The notes beneath the pieces were generated by a model. It saw only the letters and a list, made by a program, of their open reading frames with translations, had not been told where the DNA came from and searched no databases. A stretch of 64,000 nucleotides of DNA from Burkholderiaceae bacterium (GTDB taxonomy: Bacteria; Pseudomonadota; Gammaproteobacteria; Burkholderiales; Burkholderiaceae_C), in the NCBI GenBank assembly GCA_030123545.1, contig CP126124.1:806001-870000 (forward strand). Direction: 5' to 3'. Below, piece by piece: positions 51,875 through 60,537 of this stretch. Positions within the stretch are counted from its first letter, which is position 1. Every line of letters starts with the position of its first letter. The position numbers and the translations under genes are program-made.

Positions 51875-52891
51875 ATGTTTTCCAACCAATCGATTCTCGT
51901 CACCGGCGGCACCGGCTCGTTCGGCAAGGCCTTCATCCGCACCGTCCTCGAGCGCTTTTCCGACGTGCGCAGGCTGGTGGTGTTCAGCCGCGACGAGCTC
52001 AAGCAGTTCGAGATGGCGCAGCAGTTCCCGGAGGCAGAGTACCCGGCGCTGCGCTATTTTTTGGGTGACGTGCGTGACGCCGACCGCTTGCGCCGCGCGT
52101 TCGAGGGCGTCGACGTGGTGATCCACGCGGCCGCGCTCAAGCAGGTGCCGGCCGCCGAATACAACCCGTTCGAGTGCATCAAGACCAACGTGCTCGGCGC
52201 GCAGAACGTGATCGAGGCCTGCTTCGACACCCAGGTGCGGCGCGTGGTAGCGCTCTCCACCGACAAGGCTGCCGCGCCGATCAACCTGTACGGCGCGACC
52301 AAGCTGTGCTCCGACAAGCTGTTCACCGCCGCGAACAACGTCAAGGGCCCCCGCGACCTGCGCTTTTCCGTGGTGCGCTACGGCAACGTAATGGGCAGCC
52401 GCGGCTCGGTGATCCCGTTCTTCCTCGATCGGCGCAAGAGCGGCGTGCTGCCGATCACCGACCCGGCGATGACCCGCTTCAACATCAGCCTGCAGGAAGG
52501 GGTCGACATGGTGCTGTGGGCGCTGGAGAACGCCCAGGGCGGCGAGATCTTCGTGCCGAAGATCCCCAGCTACCGCGTCACCGACCTCGCGCACGCGATT
52601 GGGCCCGACTGCGAACACCCGGTGGTCGGCATCCGTCCCGGCGAGAAGATCCACGAGGAAATGATCACCGCCAGCGACAGCTTCAACACGGTCGACCTCG
52701 GCCAGTACTTCGCGATCCTGCCGTCGGCGAGCGATCACAGTGTCGAGAGCTACTGCGCGGCCCGTGGCGGGCGGCCGGTGCCGCCCGGTTATGCGTACGA
52801 CAGCGGCAGCAATCCCGACTTTCTCAGCGTCGAGCAACTGCGCCAGCTGATCGCGGCGCATGTCGCGCATCCCGGAGCCGAGGCGCTGTGA
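51875..52891 (+). CDS. pseB: UDP-N-acetylglucosamine 4,6-dehydratase (inverting)
   Basis: A 338-residue extended SDR that starts CMP-pseudaminic acid synthesis by dehydrating and C5-epimerising UDP-GlcNAc. It has SILVTGGTGSFGKAFIRTVL (NADP fold), the active-site pair in ALSTDKAAAPINLYGATKLC (Asp-Lys and YxxxK), and RYGNVMGSRGSVIPFF. ATG 51875 gives the conserved start; GTG 51821 is an upstream alternative. Its stop overlaps the next gene's GTG start (GTGA). Confidence 0.93.
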   Translation: MFSNQSILVTGGTGSFGKAFIRTVLERFSDVRRLVVFSRDELKQFEMAQQFPEAEYPALRYFLGDVRDADRLRRAFEGVDVVIHAAALKQVPAAEYNPFECIKTNVLGAQNVIEACFDTQVRRVVALSTDKAAAPINLYGATKLCSDKLFTAANNVKGPRDLRFSVVRYGNVMGSRGSVIPFFLDRRKSGVLPITDPAMTRFNISLQEGVDMVLWALENAQGGEIFVPKIPSYRVTDLAHAIGPDCEHPVVGIRPGEKIHEEMITASDSFNTVDLGQYFAILPSASDHSVESYCAARGGRPVPPGYAYDSGSNPDFLSVEQLRQLIAAHVAHPGAEAL

Positions 52892-54072
52892 TTCCGTACG
52901 GTCGCCAGGAGGTGCTGCAGGCGGACATCGACGCCGTGGTCGCGGTGCTGCGCTCCGACTTCCTGACCCAGGGGCCGATGGTGCCGCGCTTCGAGCAGGC
53001 CGTGGCCGACCATTGCGGCGTGCCGCACGCGATCGCGGTCAACAGCGCGACCTCGGCGCTGCACGTCGCCTGCCTCGCGCTCGGCCTCGGCCCCGGCGAC
53101 TGGCTGTGGACCAGCCCGATCACCTTCCTCGCGTCTGCGAACTGCGGCCTGTATTGCGGCGCGAGCGTTGATTTCGTCGACATCGATCCGCGCACCTACA
53201 ACGTCAGTCCAGTCGCGCTCGAGAAGAAGCTGGTCGAGGCCGAGCGCGCCGGCCGGCTGCCGAAGGTGGTGGTGCCGGTGCACCTGTGCGGCCAGCCCTG
53301 CGACATGCGCGCCATTCATGCGCTCGCCGCGCGTTACGGGTTCAAGATCGTCGAGGACGCATCGCATGCAGTCGGCGGCCGCTATCTGAACCACCCGATC
53401 GGCAACTGCGAGTACAGCGACATCACTGTGTTCAGTTTCCATCCGGTGAAGATCGTCACCTCCGCCGAGGGCGGCATGGCGCTGACGCGCGATGCCGAGC
53501 TTGCTCGCCGCATGGGGCTGTTCCGCAACCACGGTATGACGCGTGAGCTGGCGCAGATGACACATGTGAGCGATGGCCCCTGGTACTACCAGCAGATCGA
53601 GCTCGGCTACAACTACCGGATGACCGAGCTGCAGGGCGCGCTCGGGTTAAGCCAGACGCAGCGGCTGGACGCCTACGTCGCGCGCCGGCACGCACTGGCG
53701 CGCCGCTACGACGAACTGCTCGCGCCGCTGCCGCTCACCTTGCCGTGGCAGCATCCGGACGGCTATTCCGGGTTGCACCTGTACGTGGTACGGCTGCAGT
53801 TGGGTCGCACCGCGCGCACGCACCGGCAGGTGTTCGAGGCTTTGCGCGCCGCCGGCATCGGCGTCAACCTGCACTACATCCCGGTGCATACCCAGCCGTA
53901 TTACGAACGCATGGGCTTTCGCTCCGGCGACTATCCGGAGGCCGAGCAGTACTACCGCGAGGCGATCAGCCTGCCGATGTACGCCGCGTTGACCGAGGCG
54001 CAGCAAGACGCGGTGGTCGAAGCCCTGCGTGACGCACTCGGCGAGCGAGTCGGCGCAAGTGCCACCGCGTGA
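52888..54072 (+). CDS. pseC: UDP-4-amino-4,6-dideoxy-N-acetyl-beta-L-altrosamine transaminase
   Basis: A 394-residue PLP aminotransferase of the DegT/DnrJ/EryC1 family, second step of the pseudaminic acid pathway. It opens IPYGRQEVLQADIDAVVAVL; NSATSALHVACLALGLGPGD and VPVHLCGQPCDMRAIHALAA are typical. The PLP Lys is in FSFHPVKIVTSAEGGMALT. FRNHGMTRELAQMTHVSDGP and GYNYRMTELQGALGLSQ complete the signature. The start is GTG 52888 overlapping the pseB TGA, and the stop overlaps the next GTG, so three genes are coupled. Confidence 0.93.
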   Translation: MIPYGRQEVLQADIDAVVAVLRSDFLTQGPMVPRFEQAVADHCGVPHAIAVNSATSALHVACLALGLGPGDWLWTSPITFLASANCGLYCGASVDFVDIDPRTYNVSPVALEKKLVEAERAGRLPKVVVPVHLCGQPCDMRAIHALAARYGFKIVEDASHAVGGRYLNHPIGNCEYSDITVFSFHPVKIVTSAEGGMALTRDAELARRMGLFRNHGMTRELAQMTHVSDGPWYYQQIELGYNYRMTELQGALGLSQTQRLDAYVARRHALARRYDELLAPLPLTLPWQHPDGYSGLHLYVVRLQLGRTARTHRQVFEALRAAGIGVNLHYIPVHTQPYYERMGFRSGDYPEAEQYYREAISLPMYAALTEAQQDAVVEALRDALGERVGASATA

Positions 54073-54767
54073 CGCCGCCGCCCTTCAAACGCCCTTCCGC
54101 CATGCTGCAACGCGAGATTTTTCTGCAATCCGAGGCCGATGCCTGGTTCGAACGCAACCGGCGCGCGCTCGCCAACCCCGATTTCGCCGCTGCCGATCCG
54201 GTCATCGCCGCGGTCACTGAGATCGCGAGCCAGCCGGACTTGGCGCAGCGCGGCGATAAGCTGCGCATCCTCGAGGTCGGCTGCAGCGAAGGCCGGCGGC
54301 TCGCCTGGCTGCGCGACTCGCTCGGCGCCGACGTTTACGGGGTCGAACCGTCGGCCAACGCGGTCGAGCAGGCCTGCGCGCGGGGGGTCGATGCGCGGCG
54401 CGGAACGGCCGACGCGCTGCCGTATCCCGATGCGACGTTCGACGTTGTGATCTTCGGCTTTTGCCTGTACCTGTGCGACCGGCGCGATCTGTTTCGCATC
54501 GCGCAGGAGGCGGATCGCGTGCTGAAGGCCGACGCCTGGCTGATGATTCTCGACTTCTTCGCGCCTACGCCGATCCGGCGCGAGTACTCGCACAGGCCCG
54601 GCGTCTATTCGTACAAGATGGACTACCGCAAGTTGTTCGACTGGCATCCGGCGTACACCTGCTACGCACACCGGCTTGCGCAGCATGGGCAGCCTGGTTT
54701 CACCGACGACCCGCAGGAATGGGTCGCGACGTCGGTCTTGCGCCGGAGGGGCGATGCTGGCGCATGA
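54069..54767 (+). CDS. Class I SAM-dependent methyltransferase
   Basis: 232 residues. SAM motif I is LRILEVGCSEGRRLAWLRDS near residue 68, followed by DVYGVEPSANAVEQA with the acidic ribose-binding residue, and FDVVIFGFCLYLCDRRDLFR (motifs II/III). GTG 54069 overlaps the pseC stop; ATG 54102 is an alternative. Placed between pseC and the rest of the nonulosonic locus, it probably methylates an intermediate or the finished sugar (inference). It overlaps the next gene by 14 bases. Confidence 0.85.
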   Translation: MTPPPFKRPSAMLQREIFLQSEADAWFERNRRALANPDFAAADPVIAAVTEIASQPDLAQRGDKLRILEVGCSEGRRLAWLRDSLGADVYGVEPSANAVEQACARGVDARRGTADALPYPDATFDVVIFGFCLYLCDRRDLFRIAQEADRVLKADAWLMILDFFAPTPIRREYSHRPGVYSYKMDYRKLFDWHPAYTCYAHRLAQHGQPGFTDDPQEWVATSVLRRRGDAGA

Positions 54768-55653
54768 CCGGCTGGCCCATGATCGGCTGGCGCTGGGCAC
54801 GGCCCAGTTCGGGCTGGTCTACGGCGTGGCGAATCAGACCGGACGCGTGCCGCCGGACGAGGTCGCGGCGATCCTGCGCCACGCGGCGGCGCACGGCATC
54901 GACATGCTCGACACCGCGGTCAACTATGCCGACAGCGAACGTACGCTCGGCGAAGCCGGTGTCACCGGCTGGCGCGCGGTGACCAAGCTGCCCGCGCTGC
55001 CGGCAGGCATTACCGGCGCTGCGGTCGCGCCGTGGGTGCGCCAGCAGGTCGATGGCTCGCTGGCCCGCCTCGGGCTCAAGCGGCTGCACGCGGTGCTGCT
55101 GCACCGGCCGGCCGAGATGCGCGGGTCGAGCGCCAAGCCGTTGCTCGATGCATTGCTGAGCCTCAAGACGCGCGGACTGGCGCGCAAGATCGGTGCATCG
55201 GTGTACGGGCCCGACGACCTGGACCTGCTGCAGCACGAAATGCCGCTGGATCTGGTGCAGGCGCCGCTGAACATTCTCGACCGTCGCCTGGTCGACTCCG
55301 GCTGGGCGGCGCGGCTCAAGCGCCACGGCGCCGAACTGCATGTGCGCTCGGCGTTCCTGCAGGGGCTGCTGCTGATGCCGGCCGAGCGCCGGCCGGCGCG
55401 GTTCGCACGTTGGCAGCCGCTCTGGGCCGAATGGGCGCGCTGGCTTGGCGAAACCGGCCTGACGCCGCTTGAGGCCTGCCTCGGCTACGTGCTGGGCGTG
55501 CCCGAGGTGGACCGGGTGGTCGTCGGGGTCGACAACCTGCGCCATCTGGAACAGATCCTCGCCGCCGCGCGGCCGGGTCTGCCGCAATCGCCGCCTTGGT
55601 CGGAACCCGCCGACATCGAACTGATCAACCCGACGTTCTGGAGCGAACCGTGA
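54754..55653 (+). CDS. Aldo/keto reductase
   Basis: A 299-residue TIM-barrel oxidoreductase. LALGTAQFGLVYGVANQTGR starts the barrel. The Asp/Tyr of the catalytic tetrad are in DMLDTAVNYADSERTLGEAG, Lys in AVTKLPAL, and His in AVLLHRPAEM. DRVVVGVDNLRHLEQILAAA near the C-terminus is the NADPH-phosphate segment. A strong GGAGGG precedes ATG 54754. It is coupled by GTGA to the fused cytidylyltransferase-aminotransferase, which suggests the reductase and the aminotransferase act on one side-path (inference). Confidence 0.88.
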   Translation: MLAHDRLAHDRLALGTAQFGLVYGVANQTGRVPPDEVAAILRHAAAHGIDMLDTAVNYADSERTLGEAGVTGWRAVTKLPALPAGITGAAVAPWVRQQVDGSLARLGLKRLHAVLLHRPAEMRGSSAKPLLDALLSLKTRGLARKIGASVYGPDDLDLLQHEMPLDLVQAPLNILDRRLVDSGWAARLKRHGAELHVRSAFLQGLLLMPAERRPARFARWQPLWAEWARWLGETGLTPLEACLGYVLGVPEVDRVVVGVDNLRHLEQILAAARPGLPQSPPWSEPADIELINPTFWSEP

Positions 55654-57680
55654 AAGTCGTCGCAATCGTCCAGGCCCGCATGGGCTCGACCCGCCTGCCC
55701 GGCAAGGTGATGAAGGCTATCGGCGGTATGCCGATGATCGACCTGCTGCTGGCGCGGCTGTCACGTGCGACCGAGGTGGACCAGATCGTGGTCGCGATGC
55801 CGGTGGACACAATCAACCAGCCGCTCGACGATCATGTGCGCGCGCTCGGCCATGCGGTCAGCCGCGGCAGCCGCGACGACGTGCTCGACCGCTATCTGCA
55901 GGCCGGCCGCTCGGCCGAAGCCGACGTGCTGGTGCGGATCACCGCCGACTGTCCGCTGACCGATCCGGCGCTGGTCGACGAGGCGGTGCGCCGCTTCAAG
56001 GCAGCCGGTGTCGACTATCTGAGCAGCAACGGGCCGCCGACGACCTATCCCGACGGTCTCGACGTCGAAGTATTCACGCTGGCCGCGCTGGAGCGCGCCG
56101 CGCGCGAGACCGACAAGCCGCACGACCGCGAACACGTGACCCCGTACCTGCGCGAATCCGGGCAGTTCAGCCGGGCGGTCATGTCGAACGACGAAGATCT
56201 GTCGGCGCTGCGCTGGACCGTCGACGAGCGGGTCGATTACGAGGTGGTCAAACGGGTGTTCGCGCATTTCGCGCCCGACATTCATTTCGGCTGGCGGCAG
56301 GTGCTCGAGTTGCAGCGAAAGCAGCCTGAACTGTTCGCCGCCAACAGCGGCCTGATCCGCAACGAAGGAAGCAAATTGGGCAAAGGTCAGAAACTCTGGA
56401 AGCGTGCGAAGACGCTGATTCCAGGCGGCAACATGCTGCTCTCCAAGCGGGCCGAGATGTTCCTGCCCGAGCAGTGGCCGGCCTACTTCAGTCGCGCCAA
56501 GGGCTGCAAAGTCTGGGACCTGGACGGCAACGAATACACCGACATGTTCCTGATGGGCGTCGGCACCAACATCCTCGGCTACGGGCATGACGAAGTCGAT
56601 GCTGCGGTCCAAGAGACGGTCAAGGCCGGCAACATGGCCACGCTGAACTGCCCCGAGGAAGTGGCGCTGGCCGAGAAGCTGGTCGAACTGCACCCCTGGG
56701 CCGACATGGCGCGCTTCACGCGTACCGGCGGCGAGGGAAACGCGGTTGCGATCCGCATTGCGCGCGCGGCCGCCGGCCGCGACCAGGTGGCCGTGTGCGG
56801 CTACCACGGCTGGCACGACTGGTATCTCGCCGCGAACCTCGGCAGCGACGAAAGCCTGGCCGGCCACCTGCTGCCGGGCCTGGAACCGCGCGGGGTGCCG
56901 CAGAACCTGCGCGGCTCGGTGCTGCCGTTCAACTACAACGACTACGCGGGGCTCGAAGCGCTGGTGAACGCGAACGACGTCGGCGTGATCAAGATGGAGG
57001 TGTCGCGCAATCAGGGCCCGCAGGACGGCTTCCTGCAGAAGGTGCGCCAGCTCGCGACCGAGCGCGGCATCGTGCTGATCTTCGACGAATGCACCTCGGG
57101 CTTTCGCCAGACCTTCGGCGGCCTGCACAAGCTGTACGGAGTCGAGCCCGACATGGCGATCTTCAGCAAGGCGCTCGGCAACGGCTACGCGATCACCGGC
57201 GTGATCGGACGGCGCGAGATCATGGAAGCCGCACAGACCACCTTCATCAGCAGCACGTTCTGGACCGAGCGCATCGGCCCGAGCGCGGCGCTGAAGACGC
57301 TGGAAGTCATGGGCCGGCTCGAATCGTGGGAGTCCATCACCCGGACCGGACAGGAAATCCGCAAACGCTGGCAGCAGCTGGCCGACCGCCACGGCCTGCA
57401 GATCGACCATTGGGGCCTGTCGGCGCTGACCGGCTTCACCTTCCGCAGCCCGAACGCGCTGGCCTACAAGACGCTGATCACGCAGGAAATGCTGGCCAAG
57501 GGCTTCCTGGCCGGCAACAGCGTCTACGTCTGCGTCGAGCACACGCCGCAGGTGGTCGATGCGTTCTTCGACGCGCTCGACCCGGTGTTCGGCCTCGTGA
57601 AGCAATGCGAGGAAGGGCGCGACGTGATGAGCCTGCTCAAGGGGCCGGTATGCCATGCCGGCTTCAAGCGGCTGAACTGA
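55650..57680 (+). CDS. Fused SpsF-type cytidylyltransferase and class III aminotransferase
   Basis: 676 residues, two enzymes. Residues 1-235 are a SpsF/acylneuraminate cytidylyltransferase domain: VAIVQARMGSTRLPGKVM, VLVRITADCPLTDPALVDEA, and RWTVDERVDYEVVKRVF. Residues ~250-676 are a GSA-type class III aminotransferase: MFLMGVGTNILGYGHDEVDA, RFTRTGGEGNAVAIRIARAA, GYHGWHDWYLAANLGS, LIFDECTSGFR, and the PLP Lys in FSKALGNGYAITGVIGRR. The first domain fills the PseF role of making the CMP-activated sugar. The second is not part of the standard pseudaminic pathway and may add an amino group to a modified precursor (inference). The GTG start overlaps the reductase stop. Confidence 0.9.
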   Translation: MKVVAIVQARMGSTRLPGKVMKAIGGMPMIDLLLARLSRATEVDQIVVAMPVDTINQPLDDHVRALGHAVSRGSRDDVLDRYLQAGRSAEADVLVRITADCPLTDPALVDEAVRRFKAAGVDYLSSNGPPTTYPDGLDVEVFTLAALERAARETDKPHDREHVTPYLRESGQFSRAVMSNDEDLSALRWTVDERVDYEVVKRVFAHFAPDIHFGWRQVLELQRKQPELFAANSGLIRNEGSKLGKGQKLWKRAKTLIPGGNMLLSKRAEMFLPEQWPAYFSRAKGCKVWDLDGNEYTDMFLMGVGTNILGYGHDEVDAAVQETVKAGNMATLNCPEEVALAEKLVELHPWADMARFTRTGGEGNAVAIRIARAAAGRDQVAVCGYHGWHDWYLAANLGSDESLAGHLLPGLEPRGVPQNLRGSVLPFNYNDYAGLEALVNANDVGVIKMEVSRNQGPQDGFLQKVRQLATERGIVLIFDECTSGFRQTFGGLHKLYGVEPDMAIFSKALGNGYAITGVIGRREIMEAAQTTFISSTFWTERIGPSAALKTLEVMGRLESWESITRTGQEIRKRWQQLADRHGLQIDHWGLSALTGFTFRSPNALAYKTLITQEMLAKGFLAGNSVYVCVEHTPQVVDAFFDALDPVFGLVKQCEEGRDVMSLLKGPVCHAGFKRLN

Positions 57681-57686
57681 GCTGCG

Positions 57687-58832
57687 ATGAAGGTCGCGCT
57701 GCGCACCGATGCTTCGCTTCAGATCGGCAGCGGCCACGTCATGCGCTGCCTGACGCTGGCCGACGCACTCAAAGCCCGGGGCGCCGATTGCCAGTTCATC
57801 AGCCGTGAGCATCCCGGCCATCTGATGGAGGTCGTTCGCCAGCGTGGTTACAAGGTAAATCGCCTTGCAGCCGGGGTGCCGCATGGAAAGAATGCTATTA
57901 AAAGCGTAGCTAAACAGGTACGCGACGCGCAGCCGGAGCCCGCGCACGCAGCCTGGCTGGGTAGCACCTGGCAGGCCGATGCGCAAGAAACAGCGGCCAT
58001 CCTGGTCGACTTGCAGCCCGACTGGCTGGTCGTCGACCATTACGCGCTCGACGAGCGCTGGGAGCGCGCGCTGCGGCCCGATTGCGGCCGGGTGTTCGTG
58101 ATCGACGATCTTGCCGACCGGCCGCATGACTGTGATCTGTTGCTGGACCAGAACCTCGGCCGCAGCCCGGAGCATTACGCGAGACTCGTTCCGCGCGATT
58201 GCACCGTGCTGGCCGGCCCGCGCTACGCGCTGCTGCGCCCCGAATTCGCGCGGCTGCGCGACTACAGCCTGCAGCGCCGCCGGCATGGGAAGTTGCAGCA
58301 CCTGCTGATCACGATGGGCGGCGTCGATGCAGACAACGCGACCGGCTGCGTGCTCGAAGCGCTCGGCGCTTGCAAGCTGCCGAGTGGCTGCTGCATCACG
58401 GTCGTGATGGGCGCGGCGGCACCTTGGCTCGGTCAGGTGCGCGGGCAGGCGGCTCGGATGGTTGTGCCTACCGAAGTGGTTGTCGATGTGGATGACATGG
58501 CGCAACGCATGGCCGACAGCGATCTGGCGATCGGCGCGGCCGGTGGCACAGCGTGGGAGCGCTGCTGTCTGGGCTTGCCAAGTCTCGTGGTCGTGCTAGC
58601 GGCAAACCAGAGGCCAGGCGCGCTGGCACTCGGACAGGCGGGGGCTGCGGTGCTTTTGGATGACGATCTGATCAACCGGCAGCCAGGAATTGCAGCGCTG
58701 CAGGAAGCGCTGCGCAACACCGACAGACTTTGGGCGACGAGCTTGGCTGCTCGCCAGTTGGCCGATGGCTTGGGCGCCTTGCGGGTGATCGATCACGTTT
58801 GCGCGGCAACGGAGCCTAGTCGGCTGTCATGA
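57687..58832 (+). CDS. pseG: UDP-2,4-diacetamido-2,4,6-trideoxy-beta-L-altropyranose hydrolase
   Basis: A 381-residue GT-B-fold nucleotide-sugar hydrolase. The catalytic His is in ASLQIGSGHVMRCLTLADAL near residue 17; DWLVVDHYALDERWERALRP, LDQNLGR and GAAGGTAWERCCLGLPSLVV are the family signatures. It releases UDP to give the altropyranose used by PseI. Residues about 55-75 are encoded by an in-frame AT-rich dispersed repeat, and the protein is about 70-100 residues longer than short homologues such as the Campylobacter enzyme. GC content falls in its last third. Confidence 0.9.
   Translation: MKVALRTDASLQIGSGHVMRCLTLADALKARGADCQFISREHPGHLMEVVRQRGYKVNRLAAGVPHGKNAIKSVAKQVRDAQPEPAHAAWLGSTWQADAQETAAILVDLQPDWLVVDHYALDERWERALRPDCGRVFVIDDLADRPHDCDLLLDQNLGRSPEHYARLVPRDCTVLAGPRYALLRPEFARLRDYSLQRRRHGKLQHLLITMGGVDADNATGCVLEALGACKLPSGCCITVVMGAAAPWLGQVRGQAARMVVPTEVVVDVDDMAQRMADSDLAIGAAGGTAWERCCLGLPSLVVVLAANQRPGALALGQAGAAVLLDDDLINRQPGIAALQEALRNTDRLWATSLAARQLADGLGALRVIDHVCAATEPSRLS
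57851..57912 (-). repeat. AT-rich dispersed repeat R7 inside pseG
   Basis: CAAGGTAAATCGCCTTGCAG, a spacer, then AATGCTATTAAAAGCGTAGC and TA. The order AAATCG-GC-AGCC ... GCTATTAAAA..GTAGC matches R2 and R4. It is read in frame within pseG, encoding roughly YKVNRLAAGVPHGKNAIKSVA. Confidence 0.55.
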
Positions 58833-59488
58833 ATATCACGCTGCTATGTAGCGATGACCGCCATCCGGTCAACGCGTGGCTTGTCGGGTGGGCAGATCGG
58901 AACGCTCACCAGCATCAGGTATCGCTGGTTCGACGTAAGCAGGATCTGCTTGGTGGGGATCTTCTCTTTCTGGTGTCCTGTTCCGAGGTGATCGGTGCAG
59001 CCGAGCGGGCCAGGTACAAGGCGACGTTGGTGCTCCACGCAAGCGATCTCCCGAGAGGACGCGGCTGGAGTCCGCACATCTGGGAAATCCTTGCAGGCGC
59101 CGATCACATTACGTTGACACTGCTGGAAGCCGCCGACAAGGTAGATAGCGGTCGTGTCTGGCGCAAGCAGCGAATCAGCATTCCGAAGCATGCGCTATGG
59201 GACGAAATCAATGCGCGACTTTTTGAAGCAGAGATTGCGTTGATCGACGCGGCAGTGCGGGACTTTGCGTCTATCGAGCCTGTCGAGCAGGATCCCGGCA
59301 TCGAGGCGAATTACTATCGGCGCCGCACGCCGGCTGATAGTCGAATCGACCCACACGAATCAATCGAGGCACAGTTTGATCTGATCCGTGTTTGTGACCC
59401 AGTGCGTTACCCAGCGTACTTTGATCTGCATGGGCACAGATACCGGATCACCTTGGAGAAATTCGATGGCCCGCCAGATCCGGATTGA
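58829..59488 (+). CDS. Formyltransferase-family protein
   Basis: A 219-residue protein resembling the catalytic domain of methionyl-tRNA/sugar N-formyltransferases. LVLHASDLPRGRGWSPHIWE carries the family His and Arg-Gly loop, and ADKVDSGRVWRKQ the family Asp. The canonical catalytic Asn of the N-H-D triad is not obvious; SCSE occupies the region. Sugar formyltransferases add a formyl group to an amino sugar with N10-formyl-THF. It stands where an N-acyltransferase (PseH) would be needed. GC is about 50-55% on two counted lines, much lower than its neighbours. ATG overlaps the pseG stop by four bases. Confidence 0.75.
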   Translation: MNITLLCSDDRHPVNAWLVGWADRNAHQHQVSLVRRKQDLLGGDLLFLVSCSEVIGAAERARYKATLVLHASDLPRGRGWSPHIWEILAGADHITLTLLEAADKVDSGRVWRKQRISIPKHALWDEINARLFEAEIALIDAAVRDFASIEPVEQDPGIEANYYRRRTPADSRIDPHESIEAQFDLIRVCDPVRYPAYFDLHGHRYRITLEKFDGPPDPD

Positions 59489-60515
59489 CGGTCGCGACAT
59501 AGGGGACGGCTGCGCTCCATATGTCATCGCCGAGATGTCAGCCAACCACAACGGAAACATCGACGCGGCACTTCACATCATCGGAGAGGCCCACAGGGCC
59601 GGGGCTAATGCCGTGAAGATCCAGACTTACAGGCCTGACACCATTACCTTGAAGTCCGATCTGGCGGACTTTCAGATCCGTGACGGCTTATGGGCCGGCC
59701 GGACGCTTTACGAACTTTACGAGTGGGCCCATACGCCCTGGGAATGGCACGCATCACTGTTTGAATGCGCTCGTCAGCTTGACATCACGCTGTTCAGCTC
59801 TCCTTTCGATAGCACGGCGGTCGACCTGCTGGAGAGCCTGGGCGCGCCGGCCTACAAGATCGCGTCGTTCGAGGCGATCGACCTGCCGCTGATCAAGTAC
59901 GTGGCCGGCACCGGCAAACCGATGATCATCTCGACCGGCATGGCCGACGCCGACGAGATCCAGGAGGCGGTCGACGCGGCGCGCTCCGGCGGCTGCCGCG
60001 AACTGGCGCTGCTGCACTGCGTCAGCGGCTACCCGGCGCCGGCGGCCGATTACAACCTGCGCACGATCGCCGACATGCGCGAGCGCTACGGCGTGCCGAT
60101 CGGCCTGTCGGACCACACGCTGGACAACACGACCGCAATCGCCAGTGTGGCGATGGGCGCCTGCATCATCGAGAAGCACTTCACGCTTGATCGCAGCGGC
60201 GGCGGCCCGGACGACAGCTTTTCGCTGGAGCCAGCCGAACTCGCCGCGCTGTGCCGCGACAGCCGCACCGCCTGGTCCGCGCTCGGTCGCGTCGACTACG
60301 GCCGCAAGTCGAGCGAGCAGGGCAACGTGAAGTTCCGCCGGTCCCTCTACTTTGTGCGCGACCTGAAGGCCGGCGACGTGATCACCGCCGATGCGGTGCG
60401 CAGCGTGCGTCCCGGCTTCGGCCTTGCGCCCAAGCATTACGACGCGGTGCTCGGCCGACGCGTGCGGCGCGACGTGTCGTTCGCGACGCCGGTGGCGTGG
60501 GAACTGCTCGATTGA
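59466..60515 (+). CDS. pseI: Pseudaminic acid synthase
   Basis: A 349-residue NeuB-family enzyme that condenses phosphoenolpyruvate with the 6-deoxy-altropyranose to make the nine-carbon sugar. Signatures are IAEMSANHNGNIDAALHIIG, AVKIQTYRPDTITL, YKIASFEAIDLPLIKYVAGT, MIISTGMAD, GLSDHTLDNT and IIEKHFTLDRSGGGPDD. A C-terminal SAF domain begins near RRSLYFVRDLKAGDVITAD. GGAG eight bases before ATG 59466 sets the start; it overlaps the formyltransferase gene by 23 bases. The first 115 codons are relatively AT-rich, then GC rises sharply at about 59810-59830. Confidence 0.93.
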   Translation: MARQIRIDGRDIGDGCAPYVIAEMSANHNGNIDAALHIIGEAHRAGANAVKIQTYRPDTITLKSDLADFQIRDGLWAGRTLYELYEWAHTPWEWHASLFECARQLDITLFSSPFDSTAVDLLESLGAPAYKIASFEAIDLPLIKYVAGTGKPMIISTGMADADEIQEAVDAARSGGCRELALLHCVSGYPAPAADYNLRTIADMRERYGVPIGLSDHTLDNTTAIASVAMGACIIEKHFTLDRSGGGPDDSFSLEPAELAALCRDSRTAWSALGRVDYGRKSSEQGNVKFRRSLYFVRDLKAGDVITADAVRSVRPGFGLAPKHYDAVLGRRVRRDVSFATPVAWELLD

Positions 60516-60537
60516 AACGGACGACGGAGAAGCAACC

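Noticed and set aside
55761..58505. 914-codon open frame on the - strand
   Set aside because: Antisense to the fused cytidylyltransferase-aminotransferase and pseG, which have intact catalytic motifs.
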